This document shows, piece by piece, positions 8,966-19,400 of a stretch of DNA of 64,000 bases. The first letter of the stretch is position 1; the number at the start of each line of letters is the position of its first letter. The notes beneath the pieces were generated by a model, which saw nothing but the letters and a program-made list of their open reading frames with translations, was not told the DNA's origin and made no database searches. The position numbers were made by a program, and so were the translations under genes. The stretch comes from an uncultured Bacteroidota bacterium. GTDB lineage: Bacteria; Bacteroidota; Bacteroidia; JABEUT01. The stretch is taken from the NCBI GenBank assembly GCA_903916255.1, contig CAIWVW010000007.1, positions 20,048 through 84,047 on the forward strand, read 5' to 3'.

Positions 8966-10062
8966 AATTCATTACCTATAATGACTCTCCGGGTGGCATA
9001 TATAAAAGCCAGGTAATAGATGTGTGCCGTTTTCTGGAAACTAACTTTCATATTTCGGTTGAATTGATTGCATTTGTATCTGCACGAACTTTTATAAATG
9101 ACAGGAAAAAGATAAAGGCATTGTATAAAAATGCCACAGTGCTGCCATCCTTTCCGGGAATTAATAATTGGAGGAAGAATATATGGATATTAAATGGATA
9201 TATGCTATTACGGAAAAGGGATGCAGCTATTGCCCGAGGTGTATTTGCCACAATTCTTGCCATTGATTCCGGGAAATTTTCCCGGGTTTGTTTCGATTCC
9301 CGTGCAGCCTATGCTGCTGAATGGAAGGAATATCTTTCAAAGGAATCCCCGGTAATTGCAGCTGAAATGAGTAAACTGGAAAAAGATGCGCTGGAGCGTT
9401 CCAATTTCAGGATAGCGGTTTCTGAAAAGTTGGTTGATTATTGGAAAGAAAATTATGGCTATAGCAAGAATGGCCATGTTGTTATTCCATGCACCATTGC
9501 CAGCAGCATAGAGAAGCCTAATGCAGTACCTAATATGCGTACTGAAATCGGGATAGTTGATACAGATGTATTATTGGTTTTTTCCGGCTCGGCGGCAGGT
9601 TGGCAATCAATGAAAGACTTATACCGGATATTGGAGTCGGCCTTTCAAAATAATAGTAATTTAAAACTATTGCTCTTATCTAAAGATGCTCCTGATATTG
9701 AATTTTTAAAAAAGTTTCCGGGAAGAATTATTCATAGGTGGGTAGAACCGGAGCAAGTGCCGGCCTATTTAAGTGCCGGAGATTATGGTTTGTTGTACCG
9801 TGAAAATTCTATTACGAATAAAGTTAGTTCGCCGGTAAAATTTGCAGAATACCTGGCTGCCGGATTGCCTGTAATTATTTCCAATAATGTTGGCGACTAT
9901 AGTGTTTTTGTAAAAGAAAAAAACTGTGGACAATTATTTGATTCTGTTGATTGGGCCAATCTTAAAAAAACAACTGAAGAAGAAAAAAACAGAATTCGTC
10001 AAATTGCCATTTCTCAATTTACCAAATCAGCGCATGCTGAAATGTACAGAAGATTATTGTAA
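8962..10062 (+). CDS. Glycosyltransferase family 1/4-like protein
   Basis: LEKDALERSNFRIAVSEKLVDYW..LLVFSGSAAGWQSMKDLYRILESAF..VEPEQVPAYLSAGDYGLLYRENSITNKVSSPVKFAEYLAAGLPVIISNNVGDY. Confidence 0.85.
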   Translation: MKFITYNDSPGGIYKSQVIDVCRFLETNFHISVELIAFVSARTFINDRKKIKALYKNATVLPSFPGINNWRKNIWILNGYMLLRKRDAAIARGVFATILAIDSGKFSRVCFDSRAAYAAEWKEYLSKESPVIAAEMSKLEKDALERSNFRIAVSEKLVDYWKENYGYSKNGHVVIPCTIASSIEKPNAVPNMRTEIGIVDTDVLLVFSGSAAGWQSMKDLYRILESAFQNNSNLKLLLLSKDAPDIEFLKKFPGRIIHRWVEPEQVPAYLSAGDYGLLYRENSITNKVSSPVKFAEYLAAGLPVIISNNVGDYSVFVKEKNCGQLFDSVDWANLKKTTEEEKNRIRQIAISQFTKSAHAEMYRRLL

Positions 10063-10074
10063 TGCGCTAGCCTG

Positions 10075-10815
10075 TTATTTGTCTAAACTGCCGAACACCT
10101 TTTTCAGAATATCATCCACCCTCGCCATCGGGTTCTTCCGGATTTTTAATTCTTCCGCTGCAAGCAAAATAAAAATTCCGCTTAGCGCTTTTTGTGTTAC
10201 ATATTCATTCAGGTCAGGATTAACCTTTTTTACAAACGGGTCTTTATTATAGGTATTTACCAGGGGAGCCCAATATTTGGTTACCTGTACACTGTCGACT
10301 GCCGCTTTCACTATCGGCAAAAAAGCATCGTGAAGTTGTTGTTGGGTTTTGCTTTGAAGGTATTGGGTAGCTGCATTATCAGGGCCTTTCAATATATTTA
10401 ACCCATCATCGATAGACATAGACATTACAGCGTTTAAAAATATGGTTGCCGCTTTCACTGCCGCTTTTTCCGCTGCGCGGTTCATGCTTAAAATAAAATC
10501 ATCTACCTGCTTTTGCATACCCAAATCTACCGCAGTCTGCCTTACCTTTTCAGCATCCGGCGGAAACGGAATTTTTATCAGGGAATCCTTATAAAAGCCA
10601 TCTGTTTTGGATGCTGAAGCGCCTGCATTTTTAGAGCCTACGCTTAATGCGTCTTTCAATCCTTTCACTATATCATCATTGCTAAGAGGGGCGCTACCGC
10701 CTTTATTCCCTAACAATCCGCTGGCATCTTGCCTGGCTTTATTCAGATTAAACTGGGCAAACGCACCTGCGGATATGCACATAAGGGCAACAGCTATAAT
10801 TGCTTTAACTTTCAT
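10075..10815 (-). CDS. DUF4197 domain-containing exported protein
   Basis: LSNDDIVKGLKDALSVGSKNA..DGFYKDSLIKIPFPPDAEKVRQTAVDLGMQKQVDDFILSMNRAAEKAAVKAATIF. Confidence 0.9.
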   Translation of the reverse strand: MKVKAIIAVALMCISAGAFAQFNLNKARQDASGLLGNKGGSAPLSNDDIVKGLKDALSVGSKNAGASASKTDGFYKDSLIKIPFPPDAEKVRQTAVDLGMQKQVDDFILSMNRAAEKAAVKAATIFLNAVMSMSIDDGLNILKGPDNAATQYLQSKTQQQLHDAFLPIVKAAVDSVQVTKYWAPLVNTYNKDPFVKKVNPDLNEYVTQKALSGIFILLAAEELKIRKNPMARVDDILKKVFGSLDK

Positions 10816-10830
10816 AATAGATAGGGTTAT

Positions 10831-11247
10831 TTAAAACACAAAAGTAATGTTCTGTATGAGGTTAGGATGAAGGCTTTGGGCAACAGGACATGTGCGGGCG
10901 GTTAGTTCCAGCAATTTTTTTTGCTCATCGGTATATCCTATAGGCGGAAAAGTTAATTTTACGTCTATTTGAGCTACCCTGCGGGGATTTGCTGCCATAA
11001 TTTTGGTTACCTCTGCAACGGTTCCGTCAATAGTAATATTGCGGCTTTGGCACGCAATACCCATTACCGTAAGCATACAATTCGCCAGTGATGTAGCCAT
11101 TAAATCGGTAGGTGAAAAGGCTTCCCCTTTACCATGATTATCGGGTGGAGCATCGGTAATTATTTTAGTGCCCGATTTAAGATGTTCGGCGGTGGTTCTT
11201 AAGCCGCCTGTATAAATAACCTTCGAGGTAATAACGTTGTCTGCCAT
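10831..11247 (-). CDS. OsmC family protein
   Basis: MADNVITSKVIYTGGLRTTAEHLKSGTKIITDAPPDNHGKGEAFSPTDLMATSLANCMLTVMGI..CPVAQSLHPN; start trimmed from 11403 to 11247 because the longer ORF runs through the divergent promoter and gene. Confidence 0.9.
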   Translation of the reverse strand: MADNVITSKVIYTGGLRTTAEHLKSGTKIITDAPPDNHGKGEAFSPTDLMATSLANCMLTVMGIACQSRNITIDGTVAEVTKIMAANPRRVAQIDVKLTFPPIGYTDEQKKLLELTARTCPVAQSLHPNLIQNITFVF

Positions 11248-11255
11248 ATTTTGTA

Positions 11256-11263
11256 TAAATTTG
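11256..11263 (+). promoter_or_regulatory. -7 box TAAATTTG for gene 11291
   Basis: TAnnTTTG match. Confidence 0.45.
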
Positions 11264-11269
11264 CCCTTA

Positions 11270-11277
11270 CAAATATA
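11270..11277 (-). promoter_or_regulatory. -7 box TATATTTG (minus) for osmC-like gene
   Basis: CAAATATA on plus strand, upstream of ATG 11247. Confidence 0.55.
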
Positions 11278-11290
11278 GGACAAAGTATTA

Positions 11291-12061
11291 ATGACCAACT
11301 TTATAAAAATAGTATTTGCCACATTTGTTGCTTCCATTGCAAGTATGCCGCTTTGTGCGCAGAACGATTTGGAAGACCCTGCCGGTTTTAATAATGATGC
11401 CAACGTAATTTATAACCAACAGGCTTTAGGCGGTCTTTCCGCGCATACTGAAGGATGGGGTTTTTTTTACCGAAGAGCCAAAATAAAAGACATTTATGTA
11501 AAGTTGTTCTACGAAGTGGAGGCTGTTACCATGCACGATGAACATGAATATAAAACCACCAACCAGAACCAGCCTGATGCATCTTCCTACTATTTTGGCA
11601 AATTGAATGGAATGGAGGCAATACGACTGGGTGTTGGGGAATCGAGAATGATTTGGAGAAAGAACGATTTGAATTGTGTGCAAATAGATGCGGTATATGG
11701 GGCCGGTTTTTCGGTAGCAGTATTAAAACCTGTATATCTCGATATTTTGGTAAATGGCCCCAGCGGAGAAACAACGCCTGAATCTGAAAGATACGACCCG
11801 AATTTAGATACCCCCAATAATATTTACGGGCGCGCCTCCGTATTCGATGGGCTGAATGAACTGTCCTTCTATCCCGGAGTGTATGCCCGTGCCGGAGTTA
11901 ATTTTGACTTTGCAAACCGTCATAAAACCATTAAGGCGCTGGAAGTAGGGGTAGTGGTGGACGGGTATAAAAACGTAATTCCTATAATGGCATTCGCCCA
12001 AAACAACCAGATATTTGCCAACTTGTATGTAAGTTTCAGTTTAGGTAAACGCTGGATATAA
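11291..12061 (+). CDS. Hypothetical exported/outer-membrane protein
   Basis: Signal peptide MTNFIKIVFATFVASIASMPLCAQ; beta-rich sequence ending ANLYVSFSLGKRWI. Confidence 0.7.
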   Translation: MTNFIKIVFATFVASIASMPLCAQNDLEDPAGFNNDANVIYNQQALGGLSAHTEGWGFFYRRAKIKDIYVKLFYEVEAVTMHDEHEYKTTNQNQPDASSYYFGKLNGMEAIRLGVGESRMIWRKNDLNCVQIDAVYGAGFSVAVLKPVYLDILVNGPSGETTPESERYDPNLDTPNNIYGRASVFDGLNELSFYPGVYARAGVNFDFANRHKTIKALEVGVVVDGYKNVIPIMAFAQNNQIFANLYVSFSLGKRWI

Positions 12062-12070
12062 AATCAGTTT

Positions 12071-12952
12071 GTGTCAGAAAACGAAAATAGTAAAGTAGCA
12101 AATCCGCCGGTAGGCGCAGGAAAACCTTCTTGGTTAAAAGTAAAGCTCCCCACGGGCGAAAACTACCGCAATGTAAGGGAAGCAGTAGATAAAAACCGTC
12201 TGCATACTATTTGCCAAAGCGGAAATTGCCCGAATATGGGTGAATGTTGGGGGGCCGGAACTGCCACATTTATGATTTTAGGGAATATCTGTACCCGTTC
12301 CTGCGGATTTTGTGCCGTTGCAACCGGCCGCCCGCTTGCGGTAGACCTGAAGGAACCTGAGCGTGTTGCCGATGCGGTGCACTTAATGAAAGTAAAGCAT
12401 TGTGTAATTACTTCGGTGAACAGGGATGACCTGAAAGACGGTGGAGCAGCCATTTGGGTGGAAACCATTAATACAATCCGTAAAAAATGTCCGGGAGTAA
12501 CGCTGGAAACCCTAATCGGTGATTTTAAAGGTGAAGCCGAACATGTTGCCAAAATTGCCGAAGTGCGCCCTGAAATAGTATCGCATAATTTGGAAACAGT
12601 AAGAAGACTTACCAAACAAGTACGTATTCAAGCTAAATACGACCGCAGCCTTGCGGTGCTAAAAATGCTGAAAGATGCGGGGTGCCGCACAAAATCAGGC
12701 ATTATGCTGGGATTAGGCGAAACTTTCGATGAAATTCTGGAATCGATGGATGACCTCCGGTCTTCAGGCGTAGATATTCTTACTATGGGGCAATACCTGC
12801 AACCTACACCCGAACATCTTCCTGTAAAAGAATTTGTTCACCCTGATACTTTTGCCGAATTGAAATTAATTGCACTTTCCAAAGGGTTCCGCTATGTAGA
12901 AAGCGGGCCGCTGGTAAGGTCATCTTACCACGCTGAGAAGCATCTGTTCTAA
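12071..12952 (+). CDS. lipA: Lipoyl synthase (GTG start)
   Basis: [41 protein letters not shown] (two Fe-S cysteine motifs); [31 protein letters not shown]. Confidence 0.97.
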   Translation: MSENENSKVANPPVGAGKPSWLKVKLPTGENYRNVREAVDKNRLHTICQSGNCPNMGECWGAGTATFMILGNICTRSCGFCAVATGRPLAVDLKEPERVADAVHLMKVKHCVITSVNRDDLKDGGAAIWVETINTIRKKCPGVTLETLIGDFKGEAEHVAKIAEVRPEIVSHNLETVRRLTKQVRIQAKYDRSLAVLKMLKDAGCRTKSGIMLGLGETFDEILESMDDLRSSGVDILTMGQYLQPTPEHLPVKEFVHPDTFAELKLIALSKGFRYVESGPLVRSSYHAEKHLF

Positions 12953-13026
12953 GGAGGAAGTTTCGTGGCAGTTTTTTTTGTATGGGCTTTATTCAGATAA
13001 AGAGGTGTTTACATCTGTAATATTTC

Positions 13027-13034
13027 TATATTTG
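13027..13034 (+). promoter_or_regulatory. -7 box TATATTTG for gene 13059
   Basis: TAnnTTTG match; lies inside the track ORF N-terminus, arguing for start at 13059. Confidence 0.55.
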
Positions 13035-13058
13035 ATGTTGAATTCAAAAAAAACTTTT

Positions 13059-16000
13059 ATGAGTTTGCAAAAAAATATTCATTCTCTTGAAAAAATATTT
13101 TCAGGGTACCACTTGCCTTTATTGCTTGCCCTGTTTTTTATTGGGCTATCTATTTCAGGGAATTTAAACAGAAGGCAATATACTTCCGAAAAGGTAATTA
13201 AAAAGGATGATGATGGCAGGCAAGATGCCGGTTCGGAAGGGATGCGGAAGTTCTTTTTCAATGCCCGCAAAAATCCCCTTACCAACAAAATGGATTACCC
13301 TGCTATGCTGGCTTCATATAAAGCAGATTTGGCCATGCGGAATGTTAAACGGACATATAATTTTTCATCAAGTGCCAGTCTTCCGGATTTTAATTGGAAC
13401 AGTTTAGGGCCGGTAGGTATCAGTGGCTCTGTATATACTTTGTTAATAGATAAAAATGACCCATCGGGCCAAACTATGTTTGCGGGTTTTGTAAATGGCG
13501 GAATATGGAAATCTACCAATGGGGGCGCTACATGGGGAAGCACTATTCCTACGTTAGCATTTAGCCAGGATGATACCATGGCAAACTTGAATATATGCTG
13601 TTTGGCACAAGATGTAAATGGTGTGCTTTATGCGGGTACCGGTGACGGTCATACTGCCTACAGTCCAGATGGTTCGCCGTATGGGGCCGGAGTTTTAGGT
13701 GGCGGTATTTTCAAATCGACTGATGATGGAGTAACTTGGACACAGTTAGCCAGTACAATTCCAACTCCCGTTGACAGTTGGATGGTTGCATGGGCCTATA
13801 TAAACCAAATCGCAGTTCAACCTGCAAATCCAAATATTATATATGCAGCTACCAGTTTTGGAATTTATATTTCTCACGATGGAGGTCTAACCTGGGCTCC
13901 CGGAGTTACTTCTACAAACAGAAAATTGTGGAAGAGCAACGCATATAATTCTTCAGATATCAAAATATCGAATGACGGAGGTGTTGTTATAGCGGGTATC
14001 GGAGGCAATACATATTTGTGCTACCCTGCAACTAATGACAGCCTATTTATAGAAGCCCCGATTACCGGGGCCGGGCACATAAACGGAAATGCTTCGTACC
14101 TGGAATATGCTATTTCCCCAACAGACCCTAACCGTATTTATGCTTCTGAAATAGCTGCCTCAGGCAGCTTTTGCCAAAATAAAGCCTCCGGAATTTATAT
14201 GTGTGAAAATGCCGAGTCGAGCGGAAATGGTGGATATTGGTACGATATTGGCCCGGGGGGTACAACAGTTTTCGACCCTTATGTAGAACCAGCCAGTACC
14301 GATGACCAGGCAACGTATGATAACACGTTGGGGGTATCTCCCGGTAATGAAGGGGAATTATTGGTCGGCGGAACAACCGTTTGGAAATGGGTGCAAGCTA
14401 ATTCAAGCGATACCATAGGTTCTTGGTCTTCTGTTAGTGATTATTACAACATCGGTGGAAATGACCCGCGTTACGTAGGGTCCGATGAGCATGCAATTGC
14501 CTTTGACCCTACAAACCCCGATGTGGTTTTTGTAGGTGGCGACGGAGGCGTTTACAAAAGCATTGACAATGGTGTATCGTGGCTGGCATATAACCGGAAT
14601 TTTGCGGGGGCCGAATTCTATTCCCTTTGCTATGCTCCCAATCTATTTTACGTAAATGTTAATGTAGGGAATAATTTAGAAACGGAAGGTATAGGAATGG
14701 GCGGCGGAACCCAGGACAACGGCTCATTGTATATGAATGGTAATGGAATTATCCGTGATTCAGCCACGATGCTTTATGGAGGCGATGGCGCAGGCTGCGC
14801 CGTATCTCAGATAAACCCGAACTATGCATATTTTTGTGGTGATTATGGCTATTTGCTAAGGGAAAATAGTTTACCCAATTTGTGGACCCCGCAAAGCGCT
14901 TATACCCGAACGTATGGCAACTGCATGGGTGGGGATATTGATAGTATGTATAATGCTGCTGCTGCTTCCGGTGGGGTTAATTTTGTATTTCCGGTTGCTT
15001 TATTTGAAAATTTGTATGATACTTTGAATAGTGATTCTGTACAATTTATTGCTACCCAAAATTATAACCAAGGAGATACAATTTACCCTATAGGCATTAA
15101 TGCTACATATCCTTATATTCTCCCCAAAGCCCTTACATTAGGAGATACTATTACTGTACCGGACAGAGGGGTGTCGAAACTTGCCGTTGCATTCTCAGGA
15201 CCTTATGGTGTATGGATAAATGGGCAAGGAGCCAGCCAAAACCCAGTAATATGGAAACCAATTGGAGGGCCTCTTTCCAAACCTGATGCGTTCACTACTA
15301 CCGAACCTCCGCATTGTTTAGCATGGGCTCCTAATGGCGATGCTTTATTTGTAGGGGTTGAAGGCGGAAGCGCAAATTTATACCGCTTCTCGAATCTGAA
15401 TAAGGTAATTGCAAATACATATTGCAGTGGAGCGCTTTGGTACGAAGCAGCAGCTATAGTTCCAACGGGCGATTCGACAGTTATTTCCACCAATATAACA
15501 TTTAGTGCTATTGCGGGTGCTGATATTCTATCGATAGATATAGACCCTAAAAATGGGAATAATGTTCTGGTTACTATAGGTGGCTACGACGGTATTAGTG
15601 TTGAGAATGTTTGGTATTCCACGAATGCATTGGGCGCAGCTACCTTTAAAAGCGTGCAGGGCAATCTACCTCCAATGCCTGTATATAGCGGACTTGTCAA
15701 TATTCTCGATTCAACCGGAAAAAGTATTGCAGGTTCGGCCATGCTGGCCACTGAGCATGGGGTTTATTCGACTGATAATATCAACGCCTCCAGTGTGCAA
15801 TGGGTGAAGAATAATAAAGGCATGGCCAACTGCTTATCGTTTGTATTAAAGCAACAAACTTTACCTTCATGGGAATGTAACAGTACGGGTATTATTTATC
15901 TGGCAACATATGGCAGGGGGCTTTGGAATGCAACAGACCTTTATCCTAAAATACCCGATGCTATACCAATGGTTAAGGCAGACCTGAAAAAGGATAATCT

Positions 16001-16247
16001 GGCGGTATATCCGAATCCAATGACTTCGCAAGGCAATATTTCATTCAACCTGGCTGGTAATGAGCCTGTGACTATTACCATTTACAATATGCAGGGCAGG
16101 GTTATAAAAGAGTTGAATTTGGGTATGCAGGGGGCAGGTAATCATATAGTTCCAATGGAAACTGCCGATTTGCCTTCGGGGACCTATTTTGCCTCACTTA
16201 CTGCACCTGATATAAGAAAAACCAGCAAATTTGTGGTGGTGAAATAA
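13059..16247 (+). CDS. T9SS type A cargo protein with BNR/sialidase-like (VPS10-type) repeats, copy 1
   Basis: GGIWKSTNGGATWG, GIFKSTDDGVTWTQL, GVYKSIDNGVSWLAY Asp-box-like repeats; C-term VYPNPMTSQGNISF..TYFASLTAPDIRKTSKFVVVK sorting domain. Confidence 0.88.
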   Translation: MSLQKNIHSLEKIFSGYHLPLLLALFFIGLSISGNLNRRQYTSEKVIKKDDDGRQDAGSEGMRKFFFNARKNPLTNKMDYPAMLASYKADLAMRNVKRTYNFSSSASLPDFNWNSLGPVGISGSVYTLLIDKNDPSGQTMFAGFVNGGIWKSTNGGATWGSTIPTLAFSQDDTMANLNICCLAQDVNGVLYAGTGDGHTAYSPDGSPYGAGVLGGGIFKSTDDGVTWTQLASTIPTPVDSWMVAWAYINQIAVQPANPNIIYAATSFGIYISHDGGLTWAPGVTSTNRKLWKSNAYNSSDIKISNDGGVVIAGIGGNTYLCYPATNDSLFIEAPITGAGHINGNASYLEYAISPTDPNRIYASEIAASGSFCQNKASGIYMCENAESSGNGGYWYDIGPGGTTVFDPYVEPASTDDQATYDNTLGVSPGNEGELLVGGTTVWKWVQANSSDTIGSWSSVSDYYNIGGNDPRYVGSDEHAIAFDPTNPDVVFVGGDGGVYKSIDNGVSWLAYNRNFAGAEFYSLCYAPNLFYVNVNVGNNLETEGIGMGGGTQDNGSLYMNGNGIIRDSATMLYGGDGAGCAVSQINPNYAYFCGDYGYLLRENSLPNLWTPQSAYTRTYGNCMGGDIDSMYNAAAASGGVNFVFPVALFENLYDTLNSDSVQFIATQNYNQGDTIYPIGINATYPYILPKALTLGDTITVPDRGVSKLAVAFSGPYGVWINGQGASQNPVIWKPIGGPLSKPDAFTTTEPPHCLAWAPNGDALFVGVEGGSANLYRFSNLNKVIANTYCSGALWYEAAAIVPTGDSTVISTNITFSAIAGADILSIDIDPKNGNNVLVTIGGYDGISVENVWYSTNALGAATFKSVQGNLPPMPVYSGLVNILDSTGKSIAGSAMLATEHGVYSTDNINASSVQWVKNNKGMANCLSFVLKQQTLPSWECNSTGIIYLATYGRGLWNATDLYPKIPDAIPMVKADLKKDNLAVYPNPMTSQGNISFNLAGNEPVTITIYNMQGRVIKELNLGMQGAGNHIVPMETADLPSGTYFASLTAPDIRKTSKFVVVK

Positions 16248-16278
16248 TTTTCTCCGTGGTAGCCTAATCTACCGTTTA

Positions 16279-16315
16279 ATAAGTGAAACCCACCATTCGA
16301 TAAGTGAAACCCACC
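16279..16315 (+). repeat. Two direct copies of ATAAGTGAAACCCACC, 21-nt period
   Basis: 16279-16294 and 16300-16315 identical, with degenerate flanks. Confidence 0.85.
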
Positions 16316-16449
16316 GTATAATAAATGGGGCTGCTTTTTCCTTTTTATTGATATATCTTTGAACTGTTTTAAATCATTTTACCAATGCTTTAAAAATGTT
16401 TTTTTACGTAAAAATGTAAATTGACATATTCTAACGTACTATTATTTTA

Positions 16450-16457
16450 TACATTTG
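16450..16457 (+). promoter_or_regulatory. -7 box TACATTTG for gene 16484
   Basis: TAnnTTTG match within the track ORF, upstream of ATG 16484. Confidence 0.55.
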
Positions 16458-16483
16458 TAACTCTAACTACCAATTTATTCAAC

Positions 16484-19400
16484 ATGAACCTGCAAGAATC
16501 TACTACAATCCGCAAAAACTCACTGTCAGCTCTCAGCCTGCCATTCGCAGTAGCAGCCTTATTTATAGGGTTGTCTATCTCTGAATATAACAACCACAGG
16601 CAATATACCCCAGAAAAAATTAAGGCTACACAAGCTGATAATGACAAGGATGCTGCGGGAATGATGAAATATTTCTTTAATGCGCGAAAGGACCCTTCAA
16701 CAAATCAATTGGATTATAAGGCTATGATAGCGTCTGCTGAATTAAGTCAGGAATTGAAAAGCGCAAAAAGAAGACATTCTTCCTCCACTCTTCCCAATTT
16801 TAATTGGAACAGTGTTGGTCCGGTTAATGTTGGCGGGCGCACAAGGTCCATTTTAATAGATAATCAGGATGCTACCCACCAAACTATTTTTGCAGGTGGT
16901 GTTTCGGGTGGTATCTGGAAATCTACAAATGGCGGTTCTACTTGGGGAAAAAGCTTTGCAACTATTTCAATGAGCCAGGCTGAAAATATGGCCAATATGA
17001 ATATTAACTGTATTGCCCAGGATGCCAATGGTGTTATTTATGTTGGTACAGGGGAAGGTTTTACAGCGTATGATGATGATGGTACACCCTATAGCTCAGG
17101 AGAGTTAGGCGCTGGAATTTTCAAATCGACCGATGATGGAAATACCTGGACACAGTTAACCAGCACTATACCTGCTACTGCCGATTCATGGCAAATTGCA
17201 TGGGCATACACCAATCGCATTGGTATTCTGCCAAATAATCCAAACACAATTTATGCCGCCACCAATTTAGGCGTTTATATCTCACGTGATGGAGGTACTT
17301 CGTGGAGAGCTGCATACGGCAGCCCAACCAAACCTTTATGGAAGAGTGGAACATACAATGCTCTCGACCTTAAGGTATCAACAGACGGAAGTGTTATTGT
17401 GGCATGTATTGGAGGATATACATATTTATGTTATCCGCAAACCAATGATAGTTTATTTACTCAAGCCAAATCTTCCGGGGTCGGCCATATTAATGGAGAT
17501 GCTTCCCGTATTGAATATGCAATTTCTCCAACAGACCCTAACCGCATTTACGCATCAGAAATTGCCCAAAGCGGTAGTTTTTGTCAGAACAAAGCTTCCG
17601 GAATATACATGACCATGAATGCTAAAACCAATGAAGGGTATTGGTATTTAATCGGCCCGGGCGGCAGTGTTGCATTCGACCCTTATGTAGAACCAGCCAG
17701 TACCGATGACCAGGCTACATACGATAATACTTTAGGTGTATTCCAATCTAATGAAGGCCAGTTGTTGGCAGGTGGAACTACTTTATGGGGATGGACACAA
17801 CTTTATGCTACAGATACTGTAGGTCAGTGGGCACAGATTAGTATTTATGCTTCGTCAGACCCATATAACCTGCATGCTATCCACCCGGATATGCACACCA
17901 TTGTTTTCGATAATAATAACCCGGAAACTGTATATATTGGTTGCGACGGAGGTATTTATAAAAGCACCAATATGTATATAGACCCTACTCAGATAGAATC
18001 TTCTATTGCTTCTATTGCGTTTGGAGCATACAACCAGAATTATGATGTTACCCAATATTATTCCCTATGTTTTGCACCGTATGTAAATTACCAAACAGTT
18101 AATTATGGTGATACTACCAAGCTGCAAGGCTTGGGAATGGGTGGTGGAACACAAGACAACGGGTCACCCTATATTAACGGATATGGAAATTCACCAAATT
18201 TCGGTACCGATATGTCAAGTGGCGACGGAGCCGGTTCTTGGGTATCATCTATTAATCCGCTTATAGCATATTTCTGTAGCGATTACGGATACCTGCTCAG
18301 AGAGGGAAATTTGGCTAATCTTTCATTTCCTACAACAGCATATACCCAAACCTATGGCAAATGTCTGGGTGGCGATATAGATAGTATGCATAATGCAGCT
18401 GAAGCTGCCGGCGGAGTTAACTTTGTATTTCCGGTTGCCCTGTATGAGAATGCATATGATACACTCAACAGTGATTCTGTTCTGTTTATTGCTCCTGATA
18501 GTTTAAAGGTAGGAGACACTATCTACCCGAATGGAATTAATGGAACATATCCTTACATATTAAAGAAAGCCTATGCTTACCGCGATACTTTTGAAGTACC
18601 TGATAGAGTAGTATCAAGGCTTGCCATTGCGTTTTCAGGCCCTTATGGCGTATGGATTAACGGCCAAGGTGCAAGTAACAGTACCGTAATCTGGAAACCT
18701 ATTGGCGGCGCTCTTTCAAAACCGGATGCCTTTACGAACACCGCGCCACCACATTGCTTGGCATGGTCCCCAAATGGAGATGCTTTATTTGTAGGTGTTG
18801 AAGGCGGAAGCGCAAATTTATACCGCTTCTCGAATTTGAATAAAGTAATTGCAAATTCCTATTGCAGTGGAGCACTTTGGTATAAGGGCGGAAGTCAGGT
18901 AACACAAGATGACACAACCGTTGTTTCCACCAATTTAACTTTCAGCGGTATCTCAGGAGCAGATATTCTATCTATAGATGTAGACCCTAAAAACGGCAAT
19001 AACGTGCTTGTTACTATAGGCGGATATTCAGGTACAAGTGTTGAAAATGTATGGTATTCAACCAATGCGCTTGGAGCAGCCCCTACCTTTAAAAGTGTAC
19101 AAGGCAATTTACCTCCTATGCCGGTTTACAGCGCAATATTGGATGTGCTTGATACTGCAGGAAACAGTATCCCGGGTTCTGCTATGGTTGCTACCGAGCA
19201 TGGGGTTTATTCCACCACTAATATTAATGCAACACCGGTTGTTTGGCAAAGTAATAACACGGGTATGGCTAACTGCCTCACTTTTGTTATGAAACAACAA
19301 ACATTACCAGCCTGGGAATGCAACAATTCAGGTACAATATACCTTGCAACACATGGAAGAGGACTATGGGAATCTACCGATTTGCATGGATTAGAATTGT

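Noticed and set aside
11404-11817. Minus-strand ORFs within 11291-12061
   Set aside because: Overlap an exported-protein gene with signal peptide and promoter; no recognisable product
12953-13058. Riboswitch upstream of gene 13059
   Set aside because: No recognisable aptamer core; the segment contains the lipA tail and a normal -7 box
16279-16315. CRISPR array
   Set aside because: Only two repeats of 16 nt with 5-nt spacers; no cas genes in the window
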